Positions 25,816 through 34,760 of a stretch of DNA of 64,000 nt are shown piece after piece. Source of the DNA: Kribbella sp. CA-293567 (GTDB lineage Bacteria > Actinomycetota > Actinomycetes > Propionibacteriales > Kribbellaceae); the NCBI RefSeq assembly GCF_027627575.1, contig NZ_CP114065.1, positions 7,547,197 to 7,611,196 on the forward strand, in the 5' to 3' direction. A program made the translations under genes and the position numbers. Numbering within the stretch: the first letter of the stretch is position 1; each line of letters starts with the position of its first letter. A model generated the notes under the pieces. That model ran no database searches and had not been told where the DNA came from. It saw only the letters and a program-made list of their open reading frames with translations.

Positions 25816-27475
25816 CCTTCGGGCGTACCGCGGGCTGGTAGCTGCCGTTCTCGAGATCGCCCTGGAAGTCCCGGGGCAGGCCGCTGCCGCCGGCGGTGAG
25901 GCCCTGGAGCCCGACAGTGATGCTGCGCGGCGCCACGTCGGCGAGGTCGATCGCGTAGGAAACTCCGGTGCTGATGCGGATGTTCCAGTGGGCGATGCGG
26001 GCGCCGAAGAGCGGACCGGAGGCTGCTGAGCCGCCGACCCGGCCGTTGTTGGTCAGGGTGATGTCGGTCCGGGCGTTCTCGAACGGCATCGCCCGGTGGG
26101 TGTCGAAGGTGCCTTCGGCCATCGTGCCGCGGCGCCAGACGTTGCCGGCCGACAGTCCCTCCAGGTTGAGCCCGTGATGGAGCGCGCCGTCCGGAAGCGG
26201 GACCGCGAACTTCTCGATCTCGAAGCCGTCGACCAGGTTGTCGTGCGCCTGCATCCGGCAGGCGAAGCTGTGGTGCGCGGACCGGCCGCCGACCACGACA
26301 TCGGTCAGCGTGACCGCCTTGGTGGTGGTGAAGCCGAAGCCGAGATCGCAGTTCTCGACCCGGACGTCGTCCGCCCAGCAGTCGTGGACCGCCTGGAAAC
26401 AAAGGCCGTTCGAGCCGGGATGCCGGTTGTGGATCGTCATCGGCCGCAGCTCGTTGCGGATGGTCAGGGACTCCACCCCGACGTCGTGCACGGTCGGCCC
26501 GAGCGCACGGATGCGTGACGGCCAACTCGGCCGCAGGTCGTAGCGCAGCGGCTGGGCCAGCCTCACCAGGCGGCTCCCCAGCACTGCCTCGATCCGGACC
26601 GGCCACTGCAGGGTCGCGTACTGGATGTACTGACCACCCGACCCGGTCGTCAACTGCGGCGCTTTGGTCGGCCAGTTGTAGTCCCGGGTGCCGGCGACAT
26701 CGCCCGCCACGTGCCGCAGTACGCCGGCGTCAGCCGGGTTGTCCGTCTCCAGGACGACGAGATCGCCCGCGGCGAGGCGGCTGGTGTCCGAGACGAGCAA
26801 GGTCCGCTGGCCGCGGGAGGCAGCGCTCACCTCCGCCAACGTGTCGCCGAGCAGCCAGCCTTCGGAGGCGGCGAAGTCCTCGGCCTCCGACTTGGCCTTC
26901 CGCTCGGGCGCGATCACCCAGATCTGCCCACCGGTCCAGGACCAGCGACTCTGCAGGCTCGGCTGCAGGTTGGGCCGGTAGGACTCGTCGAGCGGCTTGG
27001 TGAAGTGCAGGACGGTGTCGTCGGACCCGGAGCCCTTCAGGACCACGTTGGACCAGTGCATCCAGATAGGTGAGTCGAGGCGGTAGGCGCCCCGGGGTAC
27101 GACGACAGTCCCGCCGCCGCGCTCACCGGCGTACCGGACGGCTGTGTTGAAGGCTGTGGCCGCGTCGGTGTCGCTGCCCGGCCGGGCGCCGAAGTCTGTG
27201 ACGCGGGCGACGACCTTCGGCCTGCGTGGGCGTTCGCCGCCGAGGTACCCGGCGTGGGAGATGTCAGGGATCAGTGGATGCGCGCCGTTCGCCTCCGCCC
27301 ATTGGTTCAGCAACTCTTCGGAGAGGTCGCGGGGCTTGGCCGTTGTTCCGCGTGACGGGACTGGCGCTGCCGCGGCGGGAACGGCTGCGGCCATTGGCAG
27401 AGCAGCGGCGGCCGGAAGCGCGGCGGCTCCGCCGAGCAGCAGACGGCGACTGACTTTGGGGTTGCGCTGTGACAT
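25781..27475 (-). CDS. Tat-exported right-handed beta-helix protein
   Basis: A 564-residue secreted protein. The N-terminus KVSRRLLLGGAAALPAAAAL is a twin-arginine signal, with an Ala-rich cleavage region near residue 40. The mature part has VTDFGARPGSDTDAATAFNTAV, the start of the pectate-lyase superfamily (Pectate_lyase_3) fold, and GGTVVVPRGAYRL, followed by many short beta-strand turns (WADDVRVENCDLGFGF and similar). Relatives cut or bind polysaccharides; the substrate here is unknown. ATG at 27475 has GAGG upstream. Its last 35 bp overlap the 3' end of the condensation-domain gene on the other strand. Confidence 0.8.
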   Translation of the reverse strand: MSQRNPKVSRRLLLGGAAALPAAAALPMAAAVPAAAAPVPSRGTTAKPRDLSEELLNQWAEANGAHPLIPDISHAGYLGGERPRRPKVVARVTDFGARPGSDTDAATAFNTAVRYAGERGGGTVVVPRGAYRLDSPIWMHWSNVVLKGSGSDDTVLHFTKPLDESYRPNLQPSLQSRWSWTGGQIWVIAPERKAKSEAEDFAASEGWLLGDTLAEVSAASRGQRTLLVSDTSRLAAGDLVVLETDNPADAGVLRHVAGDVAGTRDYNWPTKAPQLTTGSGGQYIQYATLQWPVRIEAVLGSRLVRLAQPLRYDLRPSWPSRIRALGPTVHDVGVESLTIRNELRPMTIHNRHPGSNGLCFQAVHDCWADDVRVENCDLGFGFTTTKAVTLTDVVVGGRSAHHSFACRMQAHDNLVDGFEIEKFAVPLPDGALHHGLNLEGLSAGNVWRRGTMAEGTFDTHRAMPFENARTDITLTNNGRVGGSAASGPLFGARIAHWNIRISTGVSYAIDLADVAPRSITVGLQGLTAGGSGLPRDFQGDLENGSYQPAVRPKVTDLYSAQRSS

Positions 27476-27660
27476 AGGACGGCACTCCTCGGGGCGGTGA
27501 GGGTTTCGTGTGGCGGGACCTAGTTTCACTGGATGGGATCGCGCTGGCAAGAGGTCGTCCACCGGCACACTGGACCGGGAATGCCACCGCCGGCAAGTGG
27601 CGTTACCCCGGTCAGATAGTTTAATACTTAATCGTCATCACGTGCGACCAAGGAGTCGAG
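27476..27660. promoter_or_regulatory. Divergent promoter region before the LLM/FMN reductase pair
   Basis: 185 bp between divergent genes. An AT-rich patch around 27617-27632 contains TTAA-TAC-TTAA, an inverted repeat of the kind bound by MarR-type regulators, about 30 bp before the LLM start. AAGGAG precedes that ATG. Confidence 0.4.
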
Positions 27661-28794
27661 ATGCAGTTCGGTGTGTTCACCGTCGGCGACGTCACCCAGG
27701 ACCCGGTCACCGGGCGGACCCTGAGCGAGGCCGAGCGGATCAAGGCGATGGTCACGATCGCGCTGAAGGCCGAGGAGGTCGGTCTCGACGTCTTCGCCAC
27801 CGGGGAGCACCACAACCCGCCGTTCGTGCCGTCGTCCCCGACCACGATGCTCGGCTTCATCGCCGCCCGGACCTCGAAGCTGATCCTGTCCACCTCGACC
27901 ACGCTGATCACCACCAACGACCCGGTGAAGATCGCCGAGGACTACGCGATGCTGCAGCACCTGGCCGACGGCCGGGTCGACCTGATGATGGGTCGCGGCA
28001 ACACCGGTCCGGTCTACCCGTGGTTCGGTCAGGACATCCGCAACGGCATCCAGCTCGCGGTCGAGAACTACACGCTGCTGCGCCGGCTGTGGCGCGAGGA
28101 CGTGGTCGACTGGGAAGGTAAGTTCCGCACCCCGCTGCAGGGCTTCACCTCGACCCCGCGCCCGCTCGACGACGTCCCGCCGTTCGTCTGGCACGGCTCC
28201 ATCCGCAGCCCCGAGATCGCCGAGCAGGCGGCCTACTACGGTGACGGCTTCTTCCACAACAACATCTTCTGGCCGATGTCGCACACCAAGCAGATGATCG
28301 ACCTGTACCGCCGCCGCTTCGAGCACTACGGTCACGGCTCCGCCGACCAGGCGATCGTCGGTCTCGGCGGCCAGGTGTTCATGCGGAAGAACTCGCAGGA
28401 CGCGGTGCGGGAGTTCCGGCCGTACTTCGACAACGCCCCCGTCTACGGACACGGGCCGTCGCTGGAGGACTTCAGTCGGGAGACCCCGCTGACCGTGGGC
28501 AGCCCGCAGGAAGTGATCGAGCGGACCCTGACCTTCCGCGAGAACTTCGGCGACTACCAGCGGCAGTTGTTCCTGATGGACCACGCCGGCCTGCCGCTGA
28601 AGACGGTGCTGGAGCAGCTGGACCTCCTCGGCTCCGAGGTCGTCCCGGTGCTGCGCAAGGAGTTCGACTCGGCGCGGCCGGCCCACGTTCCCGAGGCGCC
28701 GACCCACGCTTCGCTCAAGGCCGCAGCGCAGCGCCGCCACGACCTGGAGACGGTGAGCCCGGAGGTCGTCGGGCTGGACGGGACCGTACGATGA
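27661..28794 (+). CDS. LLM-class flavin monooxygenase, CE1758 type
   Basis: A 377-residue luciferase-like TIM-barrel flavoenzyme (FMN-using). It begins MQFGVFTVGDVTQDPVTGRT and has FATGEHHNPPFVPSSPTTML and MMGRGNTGPVYPWFGQD, patterns of the actinobacterial LLM_CE1758 subfamily, whose genes nearly always pair with a small FMN reductase. That partner follows here with an ATGA overlap, so the two should form a two-component monooxygenase. AAGGAG precedes the ATG. Substrate unknown. Confidence 0.88.
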   Translation: MQFGVFTVGDVTQDPVTGRTLSEAERIKAMVTIALKAEEVGLDVFATGEHHNPPFVPSSPTTMLGFIAARTSKLILSTSTTLITTNDPVKIAEDYAMLQHLADGRVDLMMGRGNTGPVYPWFGQDIRNGIQLAVENYTLLRRLWREDVVDWEGKFRTPLQGFTSTPRPLDDVPPFVWHGSIRSPEIAEQAAYYGDGFFHNNIFWPMSHTKQMIDLYRRRFEHYGHGSADQAIVGLGGQVFMRKNSQDAVREFRPYFDNAPVYGHGPSLEDFSRETPLTVGSPQEVIERTLTFRENFGDYQRQLFLMDHAGLPLKTVLEQLDLLGSEVVPVLRKEFDSARPAHVPEAPTHASLKAAAQRRHDLETVSPEVVGLDGTVR

Positions 28795-29408
28795 CCCAGC
28801 CTGCAATGGCGGAGCGCACCATCGCCGTGGTGAGCGCGGGCCTGACGACGCCGTCGTCGACTCGCTTGCTCGCCGACCGGTTGACCGCCGCCGTTCGCGA
28901 CCAGCTGGACGGCCGCGGTACGCCGTACCGGGTGGTGGTCGTCGAACTGCGCGACATCGCTCACGAGCTGACGAACAACCTGCTCACCGGCTTCCCGTCG
29001 AGGGAACTCGCCGCCGTACTGGAGTCGGTCGTCCGCGCCGACGCGCTGATCGCCGTGACGCCGACCTTCAGCGCGTCGTACAACGGGCTGTTCAAGACCT
29101 TCTTCGACGTACTGGACGACCAGGCCCTGTCCGGCAAGCCGGTGCTGCTCGGCGCCACCGGCGGCACCGAGCGGCACTCGCTGGTCCTCGACTACGCCCT
29201 CCGCCCGCTCTTCGTCTACCTCAAGGCGATCGTGATGCCGACCGGCGTCTACGCCGCCTCCTCCGACTGGGGCACCGGCGCCGGCAAACTCCACCCCAGG
29301 ATCGACCGTGCCGCCGCGGAGCTGGTCGATGCCATCGGCAACGAACGCCGGGCGGCGGTGGACCCGTTCTCCCACCCGACCTCGTTCGAGGATCTGCTCA
29401 ACAGCTGA
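28791..29408 (+). CDS. NAD(P)H-dependent FMN reductase, CE1759 type
   Basis: A 205-residue flavodoxin-fold reductase. It shows AVVSAGLTTPSSTRLLADRL at the N-terminus (phosphate loop), VTPTFSASYNGLFKTFFDVLD, and GATGGTERHSL for flavin binding. It belongs to the partner family of the LLM oxygenase just upstream and would supply reduced FMN. The stop is followed within 18 bp by the second copy of the inverted-repeat element. Confidence 0.87.
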   Translation: MTQPAMAERTIAVVSAGLTTPSSTRLLADRLTAAVRDQLDGRGTPYRVVVVELRDIAHELTNNLLTGFPSRELAAVLESVVRADALIAVTPTFSASYNGLFKTFFDVLDDQALSGKPVLLGATGGTERHSLVLDYALRPLFVYLKAIVMPTGVYAASSDWGTGAGKLHPRIDRAAAELVDAIGNERRAAVDPFSHPTSFEDLLNS

Positions 29409-29426
29409 GGCCCAGGGGCGGTTCGC

Positions 29427-29526
29427 GGACAGAACGACAGGCAGTAGTCACCGATCACCGGATGGCGGCGAGCCGACTGAGCGTGCGAGGTCGCTCCGTT
29501 GCCGACTACTGCCTGTCGTTGTGTCC
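29427..29526. repeat. Inverted-repeat element, copy 2
   Basis: Arms of 23 bp (29427-29449 and 29504-29526) match at 22 positions and contain ACGACAGGCAGTA, nearly the arm of copy 1 at 12931-13026. The 54-bp loop keeps CGAGCCG, CTGAGCGTG and CGCTC blocks in the opposite orientation to copy 1. It again lies between two convergent genes (FMN reductase and methyltransferase) and almost fills the gap. Terminator and mobile-repeat roles are both possible. Confidence 0.8.
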
Positions 29527-29531
29527 AGACT

Positions 29532-30182
29532 TCACCGCTGCGCGACCAGCACCAGGGACGGGACGCCGGCCACGCTCTGGTCGACGCGGAGCTCGGCCAC
29601 TCGGCTGAGGCCCGCCGCCGTCAGCAGGGCCCAGAGCGGTTCGGGTTGCCACAGGTGGGTGGTCCAAGTGACCGGCAAGCCGCCGTACGCCTCGGCTCTG
29701 CTGCGCTCGCCGTCACCCAGGTGGGTGGCGATGATGAAGTGCCCGCCCGGCACCAAGGCCCGCGCGAAGGACCGCAGGACCTGCGCGAGGACGTCGCGCG
29801 GCAGGTTGAACAGCGACCACCACCCGAGAATGCCGCCGTACGACGAGTCCGCCAACTCCAGTTCGGTCGCCGAAGCGACGGCGAACCGCTGCTCGGGAAA
29901 CCGGCGGCGGGCGTGCTCGATCATCCGGGCCGACAGGTCGACCCCGGAGACATCAAGACCCCGCCCGGCCAGGTAGGCGGTGACATCACCGGGACCGCAG
30001 CCGACATCCAGCACGGGCCCGAGCCCTTGCACCGCGTTCGCGAAGCCGTCGATCGCCGTCCGCAGCCAGGGGTACGCGTTGACGTCCGTGAGGTTCATTT
30101 CGACGTAGTTGTCGGCGACACGATCGTAGGAAGCACGAACGAGGTCGAGGTCGGCAGGCTGGTCGATGGGTACGGCGCTCAT
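29532..30182 (-). CDS. SAM-dependent methyltransferase, class I
   Basis: A 216-residue Rossmann methyltransferase. SAM motif I is VLDVGCGPGDVTAYL, motif II VSGVDLSARMIEHARRR, and the post-motif GHFIIATHLGDGERSR. It is of the small-molecule type, with a YDRVADNYVEMNLTDVN start. No substrate clue from neighbours; the TetR gene upstream on the same strand is 44 bp away, so the pair may share a transcript. Confidence 0.85.
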   Translation of the reverse strand: MSAVPIDQPADLDLVRASYDRVADNYVEMNLTDVNAYPWLRTAIDGFANAVQGLGPVLDVGCGPGDVTAYLAGRGLDVSGVDLSARMIEHARRRFPEQRFAVASATELELADSSYGGILGWWSLFNLPRDVLAQVLRSFARALVPGGHFIIATHLGDGERSRAEAYGGLPVTWTTHLWQPEPLWALLTAAGLSRVAELRVDQSVAGVPSLVLVAQR

Positions 30183-30226
30183 GGTGGCGGATGCTAGCGG
30201 CTGGGACCGGGCGAGCGCGTCGGGAA

Positions 30227-30997
30227 CTAGCTGCGGTCGGCGATCAGCAGCGCCGTGCCGTCGAGGATGCGGGTCAGCCCGAAAGTCAGCGCATGCGCCG
30301 GATCCATGGTCGCCTGGTAGGCCTCGCCGGCCGACGTGCCGACCCGCCCGGCCAGCGGGAACCGATCGGCGACTCCAGCCATGTAGCGCTCGAGAACCGG
30401 GCTGGTGGTCAGCCACCACTCCTCGTCCGACATGCCCGAGTCCTGCTGGGTCCGCACCTGCTCCGCACCCGCGCGAGCCGTCCCCAGCACATGGGTGAGG
30501 ACCAGCGCCAGCGTCGAGTCCATCTCGACGTCGGTCAGCCCGAGCCCGTCCAGCGGCCGCAGTTCGGCCTCGTACTTGAGGGTGATGTTCGGACCCAGGG
30601 CGTTGCGTCCCGCCGGCACGTCGTGAAGCCACGGATGCTGGACCAGTAGCTCCCAGTTCCGGCGGGCGATGAACTCCAGCGCGCCCCGCCAACCACCGGG
30701 CTGCCGCGCGGGCTCGTCCACATCGGCGTACAGATCGCCGTAGACGCTGTCGAACATCAGGTCGGTCAGCTCACCCTTGCCCGGCACATGGGTGTAGAGC
30801 GACATCGTCCCGACCTTCAGCTGCTCCGCGACCAGCCGCATCGAGACGGCCTCCAGCCCGCTGGCGTCGGCCAGTTCGATGGCGGCGGTGACGATCGCGC
30901 GCACCGTCAGTCCGGACCGCCCCGGCTTGGTGTGGCTGCCCCAGAGCAGGGCCAAACTGCGCGCGGGATCAGGTGCCGCGGCCTTCTTGCCGCTCAC
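30227..30997 (-). CDS. TetR-family regulator with TetR_C-type ligand domain
   Basis: A 256-residue repressor-like protein. The DNA-binding domain reads GLTVRAIVTAAIELADASG and VSMRLVAEQLKVGTMSLYTHVPGKGEL (HTH), followed by a C-terminal domain of the TetR_C type found in tetracycline- and anthracycline-responsive regulators. The GTG start at 30997 has GGAAAG upstream. It is divergent from an ABC drug exporter at 31110-32887, so it very probably represses that operon and responds to its substrate. Confidence 0.87.
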   Translation of the reverse strand: MSGKKAAAPDPARSLALLWGSHTKPGRSGLTVRAIVTAAIELADASGLEAVSMRLVAEQLKVGTMSLYTHVPGKGELTDLMFDSVYGDLYADVDEPARQPGGWRGALEFIARRNWELLVQHPWLHDVPAGRNALGPNITLKYEAELRPLDGLGLTDVEMDSTLALVLTHVLGTARAGAEQVRTQQDSGMSDEEWWLTTSPVLERYMAGVADRFPLAGRVGTSAGEAYQATMDPAHALTFGLTRILDGTALLIADRS

Positions 30998-31109
30998 AGC
31001 TTTCCACTCACGGGAACAAACTCCAGCCGGTCGTCGTTGACTCGATCGTACCCGAGTCGTACGGTGTACGGTACGGCCTACGGTTGAAGGTCGAGACGAG
31101 AGGTGGCAA
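30998..31109. promoter_or_regulatory. TetR/ABC exporter control region with TACGG repeats
   Basis: 112 bp between the divergent regulator and exporter genes. TACGG recurs at 31060, 31067, 31072 and 31079, partly as the direct repeat GTACGGTGTACGGT; GTAC half-sites also occur around 31048. The probable binding zone of the TetR protein, though a clean palindrome is not seen. Confidence 0.45.
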
Positions 31110-32099
31110 GTGACGACGGAACGTGTGATCGAGGCGTTCGAGGTACGCAAGAACTACGCCGGGGGCAAGGAGGGGGCGGGGCTGAACGGGTTCGACCTGG
31201 AGGTGAGCGCCGGTACGGTGACCGGCCTGCTGGGACCGAACGGCGCGGGCAAGACCACGGCGGTGCGGATCCTCGCGACGCTGCTCAGGATGGATTCCGG
31301 CGAGGCACGGATCGCCGGGTACGACGTACGCCACCAGGGCGCCGAGGTCAGGCGCACCATCGGCCTGGTCGGCCAGTACGCCGCGGTCGACGAGATCCTC
31401 ACCGGGAAGCAGAACCTGGTGATGTTCGGGCGGCTCAACCATCTGGGCCACGCCAGAGCGACTCGCCGGGCCGACGAGCTGCTCGAGCGGTTCGGCCTGA
31501 CCGACTCGGCGATGCTGCCGTCGTCGAAGTACTCCGGTGGCATGCGCCGGCGGCTCGACCTGGCCGCGAGCCTGATCGTCGCGCCCAAGGTGTTGTTCGT
31601 CGACGAACCGACGACCGGGCTCGACCCGGCGGGGCGCGCTGAGGTGTGGTCCGCCGTGCGTGAGCTGGTCAGGGGCGGGACGACGGTGCTGCTGACCACC
31701 CAGTACCTCGACGAGGCCGATCAGCTCGCCGACCGGATCTCGATGCTCAGGGAGGGGAAGGTCGTTGCCGAGGGCACGCCGGATGCGCTGAAGGCCCAAC
31801 TGGGTGCCGACTGGCTGGACCTGGAGCTGACGACGGCCGCCGACGTACCGCGGATCCTGCAGCTCACCGAGCGGCTGACCGACGGCGAGATCCACGTCGC
31901 CGGGACGAAGGTCAGCATCCCGGTGAAGGACCGCACCCGAGCACTGATCGAAGTGGCCACCTTGTTGCAGGAGGCGAGGATCGAACCGGAGGACATCACC
32001 TTGCGCAGACCGACCCTGGACGAGGTCTTCCTGCACCTGACCGGCGACTCGGCGAGCAGCCCGAGCTACCGGCCGGCCGAGACGGAGGTGCCGGCATGA
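31110..32099 (+). CDS. ABC transporter ATP-binding protein, DrrA-like
   Basis: A 329-residue nucleotide-binding subunit of a drug-type ABC exporter. Walker A is LGPNGAGKTTAVRIL, the signature is KYSGGMRRRLDLAASL, Walker B is VLFVDEPTTGLDP, and the switch His is replaced by Gln in LLTTQYLDEADQL, as in DrrA. A C-terminal DUF4162 domain follows (about 235-310). Start is GTG after AGAGGTGG. Its stop overlaps the permease ATG. Works with the permease below and is probably controlled by the divergent TetR gene. Confidence 0.9.
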   Translation: MTTERVIEAFEVRKNYAGGKEGAGLNGFDLEVSAGTVTGLLGPNGAGKTTAVRILATLLRMDSGEARIAGYDVRHQGAEVRRTIGLVGQYAAVDEILTGKQNLVMFGRLNHLGHARATRRADELLERFGLTDSAMLPSSKYSGGMRRRLDLAASLIVAPKVLFVDEPTTGLDPAGRAEVWSAVRELVRGGTTVLLTTQYLDEADQLADRISMLREGKVVAEGTPDALKAQLGADWLDLELTTAADVPRILQLTERLTDGEIHVAGTKVSIPVKDRTRALIEVATLLQEARIEPEDITLRRPTLDEVFLHLTGDSASSPSYRPAETEVPA

Positions 32100-32887
32100 C
32101 GGCGCTCGGCTGGGCCCTCGCGGACGGCTGGACGATCGCCCGCCGCGCTTTGCTGCACTGGCGGATGCAGCCCGGACTGGTGATCTTCGGCTGGCTCTTC
32201 CCGGTCCTGATGCTGCTGATGTTCGGCGCCCTGCTGGGCGGCGCGATGGAGACCCCGGCCGGCGAGTCGTACTACGAACTGCTGGTGCCGGGCATCTTCG
32301 CGCTGTCGATGCTGTTCGGGCTCGAGTCAACGATGACCGCGGTGACCAACGACGTGGCCAAGGGCGTCACCGACCGGTTCCGCTCGTTGCCGATGAGTTC
32401 GTCCGCGGTCGTGCTCGGCCGGTGCATCGCCGACCTGCTCGACTCGGTCGTCAGCCTGATCGTGCTGACCGGCGCCGGGCTCGCGCTGGGCTGGCGCTGG
32501 CACGGCAGCGTGCTGGAGGCGCTGGCCGCGTTCGGGCTGCTCCTGCTGCTGCGGTTCGCGTTGCTCTGGATCGGGATCTTCATCGGGCTGTCGGTGAAGA
32601 ACGCGCAGAGCATCGTCGCCATCCAGGTCGGGGTCTGGCCGATCGGGTTCCTGTCCAGCGCGTTCGTCGCCACCTCGACGATGCCCGGCTGGCTCGGAAC
32701 GATCGCCCAGTGGAACCCGCTGTCGGGAACGGCGACCGCGGCCCGGTCGCTGTTCGGCAACCCGGATCCGTCGACGGCGTCCTGGATCGGGGAGCATGCG
32801 ATCGCCGCCGCGATCATCGGGCCACTGCTGCTCACGGCGGTCTTCCTGCCGCTGTCGGCGGCCCGGTTCCGGCGGTTGTCAAGCTGA
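32096..32887 (+). CDS. ABC-2 type permease, DrrB-like
   Basis: A 263-residue membrane protein with six predicted helices of the ABC-2 family. VPGIFALSMLFGLESTMTAVTNDVAKGVTDRFRSLPMS is split over the second and third helices and contains the RFRSLPMS loop common to DrrB/antibiotic exporters. ATGA overlap with the ATPase gene. The two form a complete exporter of unknown substrate. Confidence 0.9.
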   Translation: MTALGWALADGWTIARRALLHWRMQPGLVIFGWLFPVLMLLMFGALLGGAMETPAGESYYELLVPGIFALSMLFGLESTMTAVTNDVAKGVTDRFRSLPMSSSAVVLGRCIADLLDSVVSLIVLTGAGLALGWRWHGSVLEALAAFGLLLLLRFALLWIGIFIGLSVKNAQSIVAIQVGVWPIGFLSSAFVATSTMPGWLGTIAQWNPLSGTATAARSLFGNPDPSTASWIGEHAIAAAIIGPLLLTAVFLPLSAARFRRLSS

Positions 32888-32971
32888 AAAGGTCACGATC
32901 GCGGGGAAATCTTTCGCTGACCCTTACATTCCGAAGTGAATGATCCGACCCTCGACGGGTAACCATGGGGG

Positions 32972-33919
32972 ATGGACTACCGCGATGGTTTCGTCCGCCG
33001 GGCGGCGTGGGCAGTGCCCCGCGCCGCCGGGCGGTCGATCAGCGCGGACGCGGCGCGCCGGCTCGCGCGGGTGATCGGCTCCGCCGAGGGCCGGACCGAG
33101 GCCGGCGTACTCCGCGTCGCCCATCGCATCTCGCCGCGAGTGGCAGACCTCAACCCTGAGCTGGCCAAGATCTCGCCGCAGTGGGCCACCACCGACATCG
33201 CCGTACGCCGGCACGGGCTGCACTGGCGACTCGACCTGCGCGACAACCTGCAGGCGGTCCTGTACTACGCCGGTCGCTACGAGCCGGCCGTCGCCCGCTT
33301 CCTCCGGGCCGAGCTCAAGCCTGGCGACGTAGTCCTGGACATCGGCGCCAACATCGGCCTGCACAGCCTCGGAGCAGCGAAACAACTGCGCGACCTGGGC
33401 GGCGAGGGCCGGGTCATCGCCTTCGAACCAGCCGCCGACTCGCTGGACAAGCTACGCGCTGCCGCCGAGCGCAACCAGCTGGCCGACCTCATCACACTCG
33501 TGCCGGCGGCTCTCGGCGAGCGCAAGCACCATGCCGCCCTGCACGCCGACTCCCGCTACGATCCGGCCGATTCAGGGGTCAGGTCGTTGCAGGCGGACGG
33601 CGAGGTCGTCCAGGACGTGCCGGTCATCCGCCTGGACGACTGGGTCCGCGAGCACTCGCTGGACCGCCTCGACGTGGTCAAGCTCGACGTCGAGGGCTCG
33701 GAGGCCGCCGCACTCGGCGGCGCGAGCAGAACGCTGATCCGGCTGCAGCCGCGCGCAGTACTGGTCGAGGACAAGCGCCCCGACCTCAGACGGCGACTGC
33801 ACGCAGTACTGGACGAACTCGGCTACCGCTCGACCGGAGCCACCTTCGACCACAACACCCTCTTCCGCCCCGACCGCCGCGACGACAACGAGGTCACCCG
33901 CCGCCATTCCGTGCGCTGA
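32972..33919 (+). CDS. FkbM-family methyltransferase
   Basis: A 315-residue protein. The SAM site is VVLDIGANIGLHSLGAAKQL with VIAFEPAADSLDKL, and the FkbM signature is VVKLDVEGSEAAALGGASRTL. FkbM enzymes methylate hydroxyls of sugars, lipids or polyketides. The first 75 residues are Arg/Ala-rich and of unknown role. GGGGG precedes the ATG. It stands alone between a drug exporter and an SDR gene, so no acceptor is suggested. Confidence 0.85.
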   Translation: MDYRDGFVRRAAWAVPRAAGRSISADAARRLARVIGSAEGRTEAGVLRVAHRISPRVADLNPELAKISPQWATTDIAVRRHGLHWRLDLRDNLQAVLYYAGRYEPAVARFLRAELKPGDVVLDIGANIGLHSLGAAKQLRDLGGEGRVIAFEPAADSLDKLRAAAERNQLADLITLVPAALGERKHHAALHADSRYDPADSGVRSLQADGEVVQDVPVIRLDDWVREHSLDRLDVVKLDVEGSEAAALGGASRTLIRLQPRAVLVEDKRPDLRRRLHAVLDELGYRSTGATFDHNTLFRPDRRDDNEVTRRHSVR

Positions 33920-33952
33920 GCCCGGTCTCGGGCGCGCTGCCGACGGACGCCG

Positions 33953-34720
33953 TCACGGCATCAGTTGGCCGCCGTTGACCTCGATGAGCTGGCCGGTGAC
34001 ATAGCTGCTCATCCGGTCCGAGGCGAGGTAGAGGATGGTACCGACGCATTCGTGCGGGGTGCCGGTGCGGCCCATCGGGATGGTGGCCAGCATCGCCTTC
34101 AGCTGCTCCTCGCCGGTGTGCCGGTCGTGGAACGGCGTGCGGATCACGCCGGGCGAGATCGCGTTGACGCGGATGCCGTCGGGCGCCAACTCCTTCGCCA
34201 GGCCGCGGGTGAAGGTGCTGACCGCGCCCTTGCTGGTCGCGTAGACGACCGAGCCGCCGCCTCCGCCGTGCCGGCCGGCGATCGAGGTGACGTTGACGAT
34301 CGCGCCGCCACCCTGCGCCCGCAGTACCGGCACGATCCGGCGGCTCATCGCGAAGACCGAGGTCAGGTTGACGTCCATGATCCGGTGGAACTCGTCGTCC
34401 GGTACGTCGACCACCGCCGCGCGCCTGACCAGATCGCCCGCGTTGTTCACCAGTACGTCGATCCGCCCGTGCTTGGCGAGCACCTCGTCGACCAGCAACC
34501 CGGCAGACTCGACGCCGGCCAGGTCGCCCTGGTGCACCGACACCGTCCCGCCCGCGGTACTCACGGCGTTGGCCGTGTGCCGGGCCCCTTCCTCGTTCTG
34601 GTGGTAATGCACCGCAACCGTCGCTCCCGCCTCGGCGAACCCCACCGCCGCGGCAGCCCCGATTCCGCTGCTCGCCCCGGTGACCAGAACGACCTGACCT
34701 GTGAAATCAAGAAACGCCAT
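33953..34720 (-). CDS. Short-chain dehydrogenase/reductase
   Basis: A 255-residue classical SDR. It has the cofactor loop VTGASSGIGAAAAV, NNAG, the catalytic Ser in VNVTSIAGR, YATSK (Tyr/Lys), and the ending SSYVTGQLIEVNGGQLMP. The residues after the second strand (HYHQNEEGA) suggest NADPH. FabG-like in length and motifs, but no fatty-acid genes are near. Substrate unknown. Confidence 0.88.
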   Translation of the reverse strand: MAFLDFTGQVVLVTGASSGIGAAAAVGFAEAGATVAVHYHQNEEGARHTANAVSTAGGTVSVHQGDLAGVESAGLLVDEVLAKHGRIDVLVNNAGDLVRRAAVVDVPDDEFHRIMDVNLTSVFAMSRRIVPVLRAQGGGAIVNVTSIAGRHGGGGGSVVYATSKGAVSTFTRGLAKELAPDGIRVNAISPGVIRTPFHDRHTGEEQLKAMLATIPMGRTGTPHECVGTILYLASDRMSSYVTGQLIEVNGGQLMP

Positions 34721-34760
34721 GCCCCAACCCTAGGGCGAGGAGCGGCGGTAGCCTCGATGA

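Noticed and set aside
12931..29526. The two inverted-repeat elements as ends of one composite mobile segment
   Set aside because: Each copy is a complete inverted repeat in its own convergent gap, and the 16 kb between holds no transposase; independent copies are simpler.
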